DNA of 64,000 nt, from assembly GCA_905220665.1 (NCBI GenBank), contig CAJNAR010000164.1, forward strand, positions 806,001 to 870,000. Reading direction: 5' to 3'. The translations under genes were made by a program, and so were the position numbers. Below, piece by piece: positions 12,712-24,450 of the stretch; position 1 is the stretch's first letter; every line of letters starts with the position of its first letter. The stretch comes from Albugo candida (taxonomy: Eukaryota; Oomycota; Peronosporomycetes; Albuginales; Albuginaceae). The notes beneath the pieces are model-generated. The model saw nothing but the letters and a program-made list of their open reading frames with translations. It ran no database searches and had not been told where the DNA came from.

Positions 12712-13464
12712 ATAAACGTGATGTTACGCTTACCCGTCGATTACTTATTCTCGAAATTTTACAACTTTAAGTTGACTTTGCTCCTTTTCCGCAACTGTTG
12801 GAGCACCAAATTCGCTTCCAATTTGCATATACCCCATCGTGATCCGTACTCATCTGGCAGATCTGGAGCTCGGCTTGTGCCTTCATTGCAGCATTTGCGC
12901 CCGATTCTCAAGCCAGAAACAGCTAGTGAGTTAGTAGAGCGTCATTTGTAGCCTACAAAGTGCGCTACAATATGCCTGTAAGCAATTAAATGCTCAGCGC
13001 ATTACGCCTATAACGTACGCTTTTAAAGAATACGTTCAGTTTACAATGATAATGAGACGCGTCAGTTTCTTGATAACTTCGGAGAGGCGATATTGAGTTA
13101 CAGTTTACCGTCGTATTCAACTTTCTATGCTCCTACAATTGTGTAGGAGTCGTTTGTCATTGCATACTGAAAAGTAAGCTCCGCTATTTGTGTGCGATCA
13201 GCGGGCGCGACTATCTTCCATGCTGAGGCTAATGTGCCCGCAAAAGGATGCAACAACAAGGGCACAAGGATATGAGAAGGATAGATAGAGCTTTTTTATG
13301 CTGTATGCAGCATATATAATAATCGCCCGGGTCTATCGATTACAATTTTCGTCCGCTCTCAACGCCTTTAGATTTTGGCCAAGGCAAACACATACTCGTC
13401 ACAATTGGATCACATGCACAAGTGTTTCAATGCGATGACATACCTTATGGCAGATCCCACAAAT
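12712..13464. other. Intergenic stretch, no supported gene
   Basis: One 77-codon open frame (12718-12951, +) lacks a recognisable feature and may be part of the preceding candidate. Apart from the short hairpin at 13130-13149, nothing further was seen. Confidence 0.35.
13130..13149. repeat. Short inverted repeat (8-bp arms, 4-nt loop)
   Basis: The arms ctcctaca and tgtaggag are perfectly complementary and flank attg. The hairpin lies in a gene-poor stretch with no coding frame assigned. Its role is unknown; it could be a chance palindrome. Confidence 0.5.
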
Positions 13465-13988
13465 TCAAGCTTTTGATCGTGCTTTACGATTGTACAGAAG
13501 GCATGTCTTCAAATCAAAACACCAAAACCGTTCAAAATATTTTCCATGAGCAGGCCCATTGATCATACAAAGTCCGAGCGGACATCGAAGTGAAAAGAGT
13601 GTGCATGTGGTATCGACGCCGTCTGCAATTTCGTCATATGAACCATCGACTTGTTGAATCGAAGCTTTTCTACCAAAGTGATCATTGACACTAAACTTTT
13701 TGCTTATAACGTAGAATCGAAGGATTTTCTTCACATCGAATTTCGATGATAGCCACGCCTTCTGACTTACTGCATTCAAATTAAGCGAAATTCACGGAGA
13801 ACCTTTTCGTGTGACCGGGTATTGATCGCCGTATAAGTATAATTGATGTCATCAATCCGTTGACACCAATGAACGTTCCGGTCGACCAGCAATGTCCTCT
13901 TCATCAAATCTTGACGTCGAAACATCGCAATCAAAGCTACAGTGAGCAGAATTATTATGTAGATTTTGCGAATTAGGATATATTCCAA
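13465..13988 (-). CDS. Candidate type II membrane or secreted protein, unknown
   Basis: Two open segments can be joined in phase by removing a 41-nt GT-AG interval (gttctccg...agtcag). The first segment opens with a strongly hydrophobic run (IYIIILLTVALIAMF) and then basic residues, as in a signal anchor. The second holds several cysteines (DTTCTLF, RCPLGLC, FWCFDLKTCLL). No ATG precedes the hydrophobic run in frame, so an upstream exon is needed, or the protein starts at a later Met and loses the membrane segment. The family is not recognised. Confidence 0.33.
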
Positions 13989-14800
13989 TCAAAACGCACA
14001 CGAAGAGTTGATTAGTCGAACAAGATAAGCTTTAAACTTTACACGACTTCTTTCCTCTATCTAAAGAATAGATCCAATTGTTCTGATCGACAGAACTTTT
14101 ATTGATTGCTAATTAAGTCGATTGTCAATTGAGCGTTAACATTCTACTGATGGCAATCTGTGTGCACTTTGAGACCGCACGCAATCCAGCTGACGATAAG
14201 GTGTTCAAGTGGAGGTCCTGTATGAGATGAAGAAGTTATGGTTCATTGAGGTACCTTCTTGCACGAGATACACTCGTCCCACACTTGTGACAATCTAAAT
14301 TTCTACATGGAAGGATTACACACGAAGGGAAAACAATCCAATGCTGACGCTTTTCGTCAATCACGTTAAATTCCCTTGAGCCAGTTTCAATGTGTACAAT
14401 GCGACACTATCTGTTCGATTGCATCAGATAACTCACAGAATCACATTTATCTCAATCGCTTTTGTAATAATAACCATTTTCAAGAACTGACTACTTCTTC
14501 TTCTATTGTCTTCGTTGCCACCATATTCCAAACCTTTTCCAGCATCACTATGCGACGACAAACGACTCACAAACCAGCGCTGTCGTCAGATGGCGCCCTG
14601 CATCAGACGATCGTGTGGTTCTCTTTGTAATATATGTCGAGTAAAATCGCATGCAGCAGGCGACACAAGTGTTGGGACACATATCGGACGCTCGATGATC
14701 TGCTTCGCAGTCTTATTCCGATCCTACTGTTCGAGGAGAAATCTCAATTTCCATAAGAGTACAACTGGACATGTGAACGTACACGATCAAACACTGATAG
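13989..14800. other. Gene-poor stretch
   Basis: Overlapping open frames of 80-100 codons occur on the plus strand around 14376-14817. None shows a domain, a clean start, or biased composition that would make it a gene. It may contain the 5' exon of the candidate at 14801. Confidence 0.35.
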
Positions 14801-15039
14801 AAAATCGGGCCAACTGAGGACAATATCGCGTTTGTGTATTACGAATGCAGAAAGTCAAAAGAGTCTGATTGTGACAGCTATCTTGTCCAACACACAGATG
14901 TATACTTCGTTTACGAGGTCAAATCAACAACAGGCGGATATGTTTGTATGCGCCAGGTACGTTTTGAAGCGTGTAAGAGTTGCTCAATCAACAGACATCC
15001 TGGAAGACTCTTCCGAGTAATCATATAGTGAACAGCTGA
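14801..15039 (+). CDS. Candidate small cysteine-containing protein, 3' exons
   Basis: A frame starting just after a tag acceptor at 14800 is open for 52 codons to a gtacg donor at 14957. It has a compact, folded look: aromatic beta-strand-like runs (FVYYECR, VYFVYEVK) and cysteines at YECR, SDCDS and YVCMR. A 38-nt GT-AG interval (14957-14994) leads in phase to a final 15-codon exon ending at 15039. Left unspliced, the frame runs to 15028 and adds two more cysteines. The first exon was not located. The size and cysteine content would fit a small secreted protein, but no signal peptide was found. Confidence 0.3.
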
Positions 15040-17006
15040 TTTGGACTGTGGAACATAAAGTCCGATTGATATAGAAATCTTCATAAGGCTTTAACGATGT
15101 GCACTGGCTAAGTTATCAGATGCACGTGCTGCGAACACCAAGTCCCTATGTTAAGTGCTACGGTTCAAGTAATAATTGCTTTATGATAAAATGACGTACA
15201 GGCGGTTCTTCACTGATGACACTCCATTTTCTCAATTACAATTCGCATGAATTCTTCCTCATGAATGCAGTTGTTTAACATTGCACGCCGTTTATACCAA
15301 AACTGAGAGCCTTTTGCCAATACAGCGCATTTTGCCATTTATTCAATATATTGCGCAAACCGAACGCGTTTCTCACATGTCATATGAGCAGCTCGAAGGA
15401 GCGAGCAGTTCATATATCCGAATTCCAAGTTCATAAAAGGGTAGAAGCTCAGTTGATGTTGAACATTCTTAACAAACATCAGTCGACTTTTGCTTTCAAC
15501 TCCTGAAGGCAGGCTTCACATCGTATACGATTCAAACATATCTGCTTCTTGTTTTAATTGTGAGATAGTGGCGCGGTCTTCAGCGGTAGCGAAGTCATGC
15601 CTGCAGCTCGTGTGAAGCCTCTGTAAGAGTTTGAACGTGATCTATTAGCTGTCCCCGAGACGGAGTGAACAACCCACACCAATATTGTGCTATCTGAAGT
15701 GCTAGTAACACTCCGACGATTCTAAAGTGCCCTCCCGATTTGCATTCTGAGACTGAATCGATTTGACGGTACCCCCCGAAGCATAACTCATCATCACCAT
15801 CCATCAAACGATCATATCGTCACAAGTCCAGCAAGGTTGTGAAGTGGATCCAAAAAAGCAATGGCGTTTGTTCAGTTCGATTTCTTTGTGCGGATGCTTC
15901 TCCTTCGCCCGAACATCCGCAGCAAATTCGAATTGAGGGATATCGTTCAAAATATAGTAATATAATCGCATCTCTTGCTATAGCTTTCTTCACAGGAAAC
16001 ATCATTAAATACCCAAATACCACACTCATTGATTTGAAGGGTAGGAGAGCGTTGATCCTGGCATTCGGATAGAACGTGCATAAGACTTCAGAATCGTATG
16101 CTCGACAAAAAAGTGGATAGTAGCAAGTACAAAAATTGATTTCGTCATCACCCATCTCCAACCCAGCCATCGGATGTGCTGCAAATTATGTCGGCTTATT
16201 CTAAGAGATATTCTAAACTTTTTTCATATGATAGATCAGAACTCAAGAATTCTTAGAACATTCAACGTCGCAATTGTACGTGTTATAGCGAATTTAATTC
16301 ATATGGGCATGCTGCATCCGCGTGACTACATTTCCACAGCATATATTTTTGAAAAATGGAGCGAACAGTCGGATGATTTTTTCTTTTATTGGATCGACAA
16401 TAATCGAAAGGAGTTAGTAGCATGATTCTCAGTCTGACTTGTACGAGAGCTCTCTCGGCCCTATAATCAGGATGATGATTTGAGAACTCTCTATTAGGAA
16501 GAATAGAACGAAAGACTTCGTGGCAATTCATCTATCCTTTCATCTTTGGTCTGAACGGACATCCTCATCGAATTATCTACATTTATGTAGCGTCGATCTT
16601 GATGACTCAGATTCTTTGAAAAAGGCTAAAATTGCGCATTCATATCGACTTTGATGAAGTAACGTTTGATATCTTGAAGATTTCAAGTTTATTTGAGCGG
16701 AAGTGCCCGACCTGCACGACACTATACCTTCTTCTACATTCCAGAACTTCTCGCTAGACGAGTTGGTACATAGCGAGTCGAGTGAGCGAAAGAAAAGACA
16801 TGCTTTTTTGGTTTACCTTGCCACACGATGAGAATTACGACATGAGTTTTTTAAGAAATTTTGTAGAATAACTTTGACATTGCTAGCATGCTCTTGCTTG
16901 ACAAAGCGCTCCATATTCCTATCGAATCGTTTCAAGTCTTACATCGACCGTGGTCGATCGAACACGCTTCCCTTAAAGCAGTCGCGTATATTAGCGCGCG
17001 AAAGTC
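15040..17006. other. Gene-poor 2-kb stretch with open frames of doubtful status
   Basis: Both strands hold open frames of 60-120 codons: 15820-16170 (-) with a true ATG, 15839-16072 (+) with a plausible exon-like composition (ADASPSPEHPQQ, LIDLKGRRALIL), and 16174-16425 (+). They overlap or conflict, have no recognised domain and no convincing splice partners. No transposon, rRNA or tRNA signature was seen. Confidence 0.35.
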
Positions 17007-18928
17007 TTACGGCACGAAATCTCTCGCAGCGTAGAGCGCCTTTACCAACGCAAGTACTGGTTGCGATTTGAAGCATTCTGTCTTTTGCTCTTTTAAGAAT
17101 ATAATTTCTTGTTTTAAAACATTTCCTGCAATTTCTGTTGTACGATCAGCTGTTTTTCTAGTGGTAGCCTTGATATCATATTCAGGATCAAAGCAATTGA
17201 CGGTTCTTGAGATCTTCACAAAAATAGATTCAGCTCGTATCAGCAAGCTAATGAATGGAGCAATATACCGTATAAACGTGTTGTAGTAAACAGTGGTGAA
17301 GAGTGCTGTGATGAACTGACAATCCATGCGGTCCATTACACCACCATGTCCCGGTATCACAGAGTCGAAATCCTACCGAATATCTGTAAAAAATATTGCT
17401 TTATCAACCAAATGTCACGAGGTACCTTTAGTTTGTATGTTCTTTTGATGGCGGAAGCATAGAAGCCACCGAATGGTGCAATGAGGGATGTAAATATCGA
17501 AAATACGATGGAATGTAGCTACGAAACAAGAGATCTGGTTACATATTCCGAAATCTTCGTGCGTCTAATTACCTGAATAGGCATGAGCGTGATGGTTTCT
17601 TTTCCTAAATAATATGCCACAAGCGATGGCAAGTGGTAATCTGCTGCTATGAATACCGGATTGGGGTGGCACGACAAGTCAGCTGGAATCAGCTACAATG
17701 GACATATGAATACACCATTCCGTACAGAATTCAAGGCACTTTACCTGCAAGGTTTCCAGAGGGCAAATCATCCATTGAAACTAGATACAAACGGTGGACG
17801 CTCAAGCACTCATCAATACGGACAGAGTAACCCTTCGTATACCTTTGAAAACACCGCACTTGTGAGTGCTCCAAAGACAATTGTACACAGAAATGCACCA
17901 ACGAATCCTTCCCACGTTTTGTTCGGAGACAAGCGCAAGAAGGGAGTTCGGATGAATTTTCGGCCGAACACTTTCCCGCAAAAAAAAGCGAAACAATCAT
18001 TACAGATGACCAATGATACTGGGAAAACAAACCAAAACAAGCCTGAAAACACAGAACAGGTGAATAACCGCTCGCGAAATCCAGTGATGACACTAGACCA
18101 TTAAAAATATTGAACAAAACGTATTTCATCTGGAACACGATCAGCCCCAAAGTGACTATAGTCCATGTATACTGCCCTGTAAGTATGCATATATGAACAC
18201 TTTCCGATAATGATACGCACAAGAACTCTCACCCATTTGATATTTGTAATAACCTATTGAGCGCTACATTAGCGTCAATTAAAATATAAGGATAACGGCC
18301 ACACTTGCCTTTCTTAAGACTGAGTACTGACATGACAAAAAGCACAGCATATAAACTGAATGAGACCCACGTATGATACCCAAGGTAACGAACAACAAAG
18401 TCTGGGACAACTCGGATCTTGCGAGTCTCAACAAAAGTCGCAAACGAATCTCCATAATTGTAAATGAGTGCGACTAAGAACCATGACCACTACAAAATCA
18501 ATGAAATATCGCTTTTCGCCTTCAAACATAGTCCAACTTGCCTGAATGGATCGAAACCACGGTATGTTTTTTTCCGCTGCTGCCCTGTAGCGAACATTGA
18601 CTAGTTCTTTGAATATAAGCGTTTGTAGAACGACAACGAGTATCCAAGCGTAAAGATGTCCACCATAAAGTATTGCAGAAAACGATGCAATCATGAGAGC
18701 TCCCATGGCGATACGGAGCCAGAACTTATTCCATGCTGACAGGGAGGATTTTTTTGAAGTTAAAGATGAGGATGATCTGTGCTGATGCGATTTCGAGAAT
18801 GAATTCGAATGTCTTGAGAAGAAAGAACGATGGGAACCAGAGTTATGCATAGTGGAAGATCTTCGTTTTCGTAGCATTCCCAGGGATACTTCATTACTCG
18901 GCTTGAGCGCTTTAGCGGAATCCGTCAT
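17007..18928 (-). CDS. Phosphatidate cytidylyltransferase (CDP-diacylglycerol synthase)
   Basis: It converts phosphatidate and CTP to CDP-diacylglycerol, feeding phosphatidylinositol and related lipids in the ER membrane. Exon order: 18928-18542, 18489-18309, 18253-18233, 18176-18099, then from 18042 onward, ending at 17007. Residues 1-75 are Ser/His/Lys-rich and cytosolic. Family landmarks run in order: IPWFRS, YGDSFATF, VLFVMSVLSLKK, GLFWF, SLVICND, LSPNKTWEGF, FGGFYASAIKR, and the diagnostic DFDSVIPGHGGVMDRMD. These align step by step with human CDS1/CDS2. Two introns use GC donors (AG|GCAAGT) and exon 3 is only 21 nt; both are needed to keep the alignment. Boundaries of one or two exons between 17,640 and 17,830 remain unsure. 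The 3' part extends ~75 residues past the signature. Confidence 0.9.
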
Positions 18929-19660
18929 GTTGCAATCGATCTAACCGACCCGCAAAGTGTGTGGTCGACATCAAGTTTGAACTGATGATCAGTTGGACAA
19001 TTCGTTTAACAACCGACGGATGCTTCTGCCACTCAACGCTCAGATATGTGCGTATGGCTCATCAGGTGGTGCCTTGAGCATTCATGGAGCACCATCAGCG
19101 GGTACTCGATACTCGTAATGTCACATAGAAATCGAAGCGCTGCCATACTTAGCCGGAGAAATGTAAAGTGCAAGGTGCACAAAGCTGGCTGATTAAAAGC
19201 CAATTGTTCCAAACAATCGTGATGATCAATTATCAAATCAGCGCCTCAATTTGGCGAGACGGAAGGATAAAAGTGGCTTTGCAGGTGATAGTCTTAAGGG
19301 ACAGCTTATTGATCGCTTGGTCTTTCACAAAGTGTCAAGGATAAAGACAGAGTCCAAATCAATGCAAACGGATTTCATGTCTGTATAGATTTTTTCCTGA
19401 AATTGCTGAGCAATATGAGCCCGTTCACAAACCCCATCTAGGTGCTTGAGTCTATTTGTCACGGTTCAGTCCCTTCTGCGTACCCACGAAATCGTCACTG
19501 CGGCAAGAAAGAGGCATCGTCGCTATTATGTATATTTCGCACAAAATGGGATGGACTGTGGTACCATCTCAAAAATACATCGTGTACACAAAATTGCTTC
19601 AAGTAAAACCTAAGCAACATATTGCCTATGAGGTACTGCATTTTTCAGTGAATACGAGCC
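18929..19660. other. Intergenic region upstream of the CDP-DAG synthase gene
   Basis: This 732-bp stretch separates the start of the lipid gene from the 3' end of the KIX gene, both on the minus strand, so it must hold the promoter of the former. Open frames in it are short and show no domain. No clear core promoter element could be assigned. Confidence 0.45.
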
Positions 19661-20603
19661 TCATAGCTTACGTTGTTTCTTATTGTAAGAAACGGCTTCC
19701 GTGTGTCCTGATAAATTCTGATTTACTTCTGCTCGCCCATTGTCTGCTTGTTCTCTTTCATTATTTGCGTTGCAGCTTCTTGCATTCCCTGCTTCGCTTC
19801 CATAATTTTTAGGACTACATCCATTTCCGATATTATTCCCACTTTCATTTCCCGATGAACCCCAGTGTTTTGCCTCTGCAGCTTGGATACCTTTGAACTG
19901 CTCACGCTTCAACTTGACTCGGGTCTCAAATTCAAATCCGCTCTTGAAATAATCCAATCGAGATGGTGCAGAGATGTGCAGCAATTCTTCTTCGATTGCA
20001 CAAGCCTATAAGCATTGAGATAATTAGTCACATTTGTCACACCAAAATGAGAAAACGTCTCGTTCATACCACTTGAAGTATATCGTCGTAGGAATTACAC
20101 TTGTTTAAATATGCGTCCCGGATTTTCGATCGGACTGCTTGACGCTCCTCTATTGTTAAATACATTCTCCAATTCTGCATGTTTGAAGACGATCCACCGG
20201 GTGTTCGTCCTGATGAGGTAGGCAGCGTCGTACCAGCTGCTGAAAAATTTATAGCTGATGATCCAGGCAATCGTGGGTTTGAAGCCATCGGATTGTTTGC
20301 ATTGGGTCCAGTGTTGTGCATATTCATGGATCGATTATAGACACCCGTGGCGGTCACTGCACGCAACATCTGCGGAGGCCCTGTGTTTGGTTCGTTATGC
20401 ATAACATTAGAATTTCCGTGGCCATGAACAAGTGAGTGCTGCGATAACCCGGCCATAGAATTCGGTCGATTATGATTGGATGGTTGATGCGATTGATTTC
20501 TTGCATGTGCGTGTGGCAAATGTACTGCAGGCGCATTGGAAGCATTGGCTGAAAGTGTATGTTTAAGCGAAGGAATATTCGGACTCGCACCGGAGCTACT
20601 CAT
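19661..20603 (-). CDS. KIX-domain protein, MED15-type coactivator
   Basis: Two exons, 20603-20070 and 20005-19661, join in phase across a 64-nt intron to give 292 residues. I chose the ATG at 20603 (MSSSGAS). Residues 1-140 are low-complexity, rich in Asn, Ser, His, Pro and Gly. Residues ~142-217 fit the plant/fungal MED15-type KIX domain: NWRMYLTIEERQAVRSKI, then YLNKCNSYDDILQ, AIEEELLHIS and a final basic helix around YFKSGFEFE. KIX domains bind activation domains. The C-terminal 75 residues are again Asn/Gly/Glu-rich. Full-length MED15 proteins are longer, so this is either a short Mediator tail subunit or a stand-alone KIX coactivator. The domain match is by eye. Confidence 0.68.
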
Positions 20604-20970
20604 TTCTCTAATATAGAAAGTGTGCGAGGAATTCAAATACTGAGAATGAGATAAATGCCTCCACAATATAGAACAAAAAGCACACGTACAAATAACACTA
20701 ACTGTTAGCGTCGGATAGCTGGCTCCTTTACGTAATTACAATTCTTTTACATAGTGAAAGAAGGATAGCGTGCTTACGAATGGTGTTACGCTTCGAGCTG
20801 ACAATAGAGAAGTCGAAAAGTTCTTCGATTTTCGCACTTGTCAATCGACAGGTAATAATTACTAATAAGGAATGCTGTTTGCTATTGCGCTTACCATATC
20901 GGCAAGAGAGTAGTTGAGCAAATTACTTATATGCAAATGATTGGCGACTATCGCCACCTTGATTGCAGCG
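20604..20970. other. Intergenic region between KIX gene start and ROGDI-like gene end
   Basis: This 367-bp stretch carries the KIX gene's 5' flank and the 3' flank of the next minus-strand gene. No coding frame is visible. Confidence 0.45.
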
Positions 20971-22190
20971 TCAGCGTACGCAGTCTAATAAAGCTTGAGC
21001 GTTTGCCTGAGTATGTGACAGCCACTTTATTTCATCATCTAGACATCCAAGCATCTCTTCAAGCTGTGGTATCATGACTGTTGTGCTTGCATAGTCTACA
21101 ATCTCCATGTTTTGACCTCGTAGCGAGCTGAATATGATCAAATCAGATTGGATTGTGCATCAAAAATATGACTCGCATCGTACCACACACTACCAAGGAC
21201 TTCACTCTTGCTGATGCAGCCATCGAGGAAGTTCTGCTGAGGCTTTTTGGTTTCGGAGATCTGGAAAGCCTCTATCAGTAATTCTCCGCGGTGAAGTGAC
21301 ATCTCAATGACGACATCAGAAGGGAGTGCGGGTTGAAAACGCTACAGATTTATAAGTTGTAATGTCAGCCAATGATCATCTCGTGGACAAAGCTCGAGAA
21401 AGAGATCATACCAAATCAGAGTGATTGTTGTAAGGAAATCGCCGTCGAGTCGGTAAACGTAAAACATCTCCCGCATTGCGCAAATGACGACACATTTCCC
21501 TTATTATCTAGGGCCACGATAGCGTGATTCGTCTAGCCAAATACAAGCTCTACTCACCTCGTACAATCTATCTACGCGCTGAGCTAACTCCTTTGTCCCG
21601 TGTGAAAGAGTGTCATCAGCTACCTCCTCTGCGGGGCTATCGTCAACGCCAAACGAAAAAAGCCAAGCTTCCAACTCCCGTATCTGACTTAGTTGACTTT
21701 CAATAATACGATGAAATTCCAATATCTGGTGCAACACACAATATTGCTGTAACCTACGATGCCACAAGATGAAATATCGATTCGATTGTCATATTCATGC
21801 AACCAACACACTTTGTATTAACCGTGGTATTTCGTCCTGATTTGGTGAACTTTAGCTCGACATCGGCAGCAACGATAAGATGCCCCTTTATTCTAGGAAT
21901 ATGACAACATTGATAATACATTTTACATAGATCAATGATACCTCCATCCGGATCTCTGTTTTGAAATTAGCGTTTGTGATGCATTTCTCAATGCGAATTT
22001 TTCCCCATAAAAAATCTAAGCGTTCTAGTTCCTCCTTTGCATGAGTAATTGTATGCAACACATTCACTGTCAGAAAATTCTTTACTTCAGAGCTCTATGC
22101 AAGGATGCGTTCAGCTGCTTTCTATCGCACAAATTCTGTATTTACCCATGCAGCGAGCTCTTCTTGAATTTGATAATCTGCATCCGCCAT
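20971..22190 (-). CDS. ROGDI / Rav2 homologue (V-ATPase assembly, RAVE complex)
   Basis: At least six short exons. Exon 1 is 22190-22146 (ATG, QIQEELAAW). Exon 2 reads VLHTITHAKEELERL and ends near ANFKTEIRME. Further exons give GHLIVAADVELKF, LQQYCVLHQILEFHR, NAGDVLRLPTRR and then RFQPALPSDVV, with the last exon ending PQLEEMLGCLDDEIKWL...CVR at 20971. These blocks match ROGDI in the same order, including the hallmark APALPSD and VKG(V/H)L segments and the closing helix around IPWLNDAL. In animals ROGDI is a subunit of the RAVE/Rabconnectin complex that reassembles V-ATPase. Individual splice sites for the middle exons were not all resolved. The gene is divergent from the TPR gene, with 76 bp between start codons. 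Confidence 0.72.
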
Positions 22191-22266
22191 TCGGTCAGTA
22201 GTAAATAAATTATAGCGGTGCAATGATTCGCCAATTTATATCAAGAACGATTCACTAGCAATTGAA
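22191..22266. promoter_or_regulatory. 76-bp divergent promoter region
   Basis: Start codons of the ROGDI-like gene (minus) and the TPR gene (plus) are only 76 bp apart, so both 5' regions must share this AT-rich segment. No specific element was identified. Confidence 0.4.
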
Positions 22267-24437
22267 ATGTCACGACACTCTTCCGTCGACTCAATCGTGC
22301 GCCAACTATTCGATATATGGAAAGATTCAAATGGTGTTATCAGGTATTTCAATCAGCGCAAGAGACAACTGCGTTTGTTTCACCATTTTGTCGCTCTCAG
22401 CTCACAATGTTTGCTTGAAAAAATATACTTTTATCAGTCGCAATATTTTACTTTGCTGGAAGCAAAAACAATCATAAGGAAATCCTGCAGCAATAAAACG
22501 AATCTTACAACACAAGAAAGTCTGTCCAGCGTTCTGTCAAACCTCGCTGTAGCCTGTATCGGCGATGTACATGAAGATTTGGACACAAGACATAAAACAC
22601 TTCTTCTCATCGAAAACATCAGAGATTTACAGAAGATTCAACATACGTCGATGGATAGTGTTCGCAGACAAATCTGCAAATTGAGCAATCTGAGGACTTT
22701 GGAAAGTCATATATCGCTCTTAAAGGAAAACTTTCATCTATTTGGATCTAAAAAAAACGTAAATACTAATCTGTTCACTATGGGTAGCTGTAAAAAATCT
22801 GCTGAGATACAAGTTCCGCTGACGATGTCATTGCCCGAGTTTACAAATTTTCTTGTAGCGTACTTTGAGTACAGCGATTTTTTCTCGTATGAGAATCTGA
22901 AACAGGTATTACTCTCATTCAAAAGCTCACTATAAGCGCCTGATCTTTGGCTGACAGACGTATTGCGAAATGAAGAGCACGTATTCTCATTCCGTTATAA
23001 GGCACATGTTTGTCGAGCCATCTCGACAGGAGGATGCTCAAGTGACATGTCTCGCGGAAGCTAACGGTGATCTTGCATGGATGACATTTCCTTTTTACCT
23101 AGAGCTTTTCTGTCGTATTGCAATCCTCTACTCTTCCGCAACGAAGCAAGAAAATGAAGGTCAGGTCCGTGAAGTGGAGTCACAAAGCCCTTCAGAATTG
23201 GAAAATTGTCTTGCAAATTTTTTTGTCAAATTTTTTCCTACTTCAGTTGGAAATCCTTACACGATGAGTAGAGTTTTCAACTCTCAATCGTCACCAATCA
23301 GTCAGATGAATTTCTGCGTCATCAAACTGAGAGAGATGCTGGATACTACCAAGCTTTCTTCAGAGAAATTACTGAAGCGCTATTTATTCGAGCGCAGAGA
23401 AAACGGGCAATCATCTAACGCAGAAAGCATACGAGCAGCCTCGAGATTTTCTGCAAGTACTGAAGGTTATATTGGCGGACGAAGGATCGATAGCGTTTCT
23501 GTGAATGTGACGCTTATCAGAGAGATGCTGTTCATCCCAGAGTCACTCGGAAATCCTGAAGCGTACGCAAAAGTTCTGCGCGCTCAACATGCTAGAAACT
23601 TTGAGGTACTTTATCACCCAACGTATAATTTAATTTTCAGTATTTTGTTTCTAGCTTGCAATGACACAACTACATAGTTTCCGGGCTGAGTGCACAGAGT
23701 AAGCAATTGTGAAATTGGATGCATATAGAAGCTCACAGCTTGTTCGGCTTTTTAGAAATCACGATCTGGGTTCAGAGAAGCGCCTTTTTTTTATTTTGTT
23801 GGAAGCCTCAATTCATGATAGCGCTTATAATGACACACAGGCTTTACAATTATACATTGAGGCTCTCGAAGTGATAGAAGACCTTTCTCCAGTGCATCCA
23901 GGGTTAGCACTGGCTAAAGGTTGCGTAGGCACAACTTTGTACTATGCTGGAAAGTTTGACCTAGCTCAGGAATATCATCAAGCAGCTATTGCTGCTCGTA
24001 TTTGGGCGATTATATCTTTGCATGGTAAAAGTACGGAAATCGTAAAGGAATTTATCGAGAGTGACAATTTCAATACAGCAATATCAATGAACAACCTTGC
24101 TTGCTGCCTCTATACAACAGGAGAAACGGAATGTCAAGATAGAGCTTGTTTTCTCATAGACCAGGTATTTCGTATTTACGGGAAAATATATGGGCCACAG
24201 AACCCAAGAACTGTACAAGTTGCTCATAATATGGAGATGATTCATGCAAAACAACTCAGGCTGACGAAGAAATTGTCGCGTGTATCTAATTCAAAAGATT
24301 ATGCCGATGTCATATCAAATGCTCTTCTTTTCAAAGCGGCGTCGATACTGCCTGCACCGACCAAAAAGAAGGCGCAAGGAGAAGTGAAAAGAACAATCAG
24401 AAAGAGAACAGGCGAATCGAAGCGAAAGCAAAAATGA
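22267..24437 (+). CDS. TPR-containing protein of unknown function
   Basis: Exons 22267-22905 and 22958-23605 join in phase. The rest is 23655-23698 plus 23729-24437, or alternatively a single final exon from 23739. The protein is about 680 residues. The N-terminal half is helical and Lys-rich without a recognised domain; one Arg/Ser stretch lies near residue 370. Residues ~470-610 form tetratricopeptide-like helical pairs: QALQLYIEALEVIE, HPGLALAKGCVGTTLYYAG, FDLAQEYHQAAIAARI, then NNLACCLYTTGE and HNMEMIHAKQ. This is the kinesin-light-chain style of TPR with a counted cycle of co-operating helices. The C-terminus is strongly basic. The role is probably protein-protein binding. The junction around 23,700 is uncertain because TAA at 23700 must be spliced out. 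Confidence 0.68.
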
Positions 24438-24450
24438 GTGGATTTCATGC

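Noticed and set aside
15595..15807. Tandem decayed copy of the 15820-16170 frame (both start near GDDE)
   Set aside because: The similarity is limited to four or five residues and does not continue.
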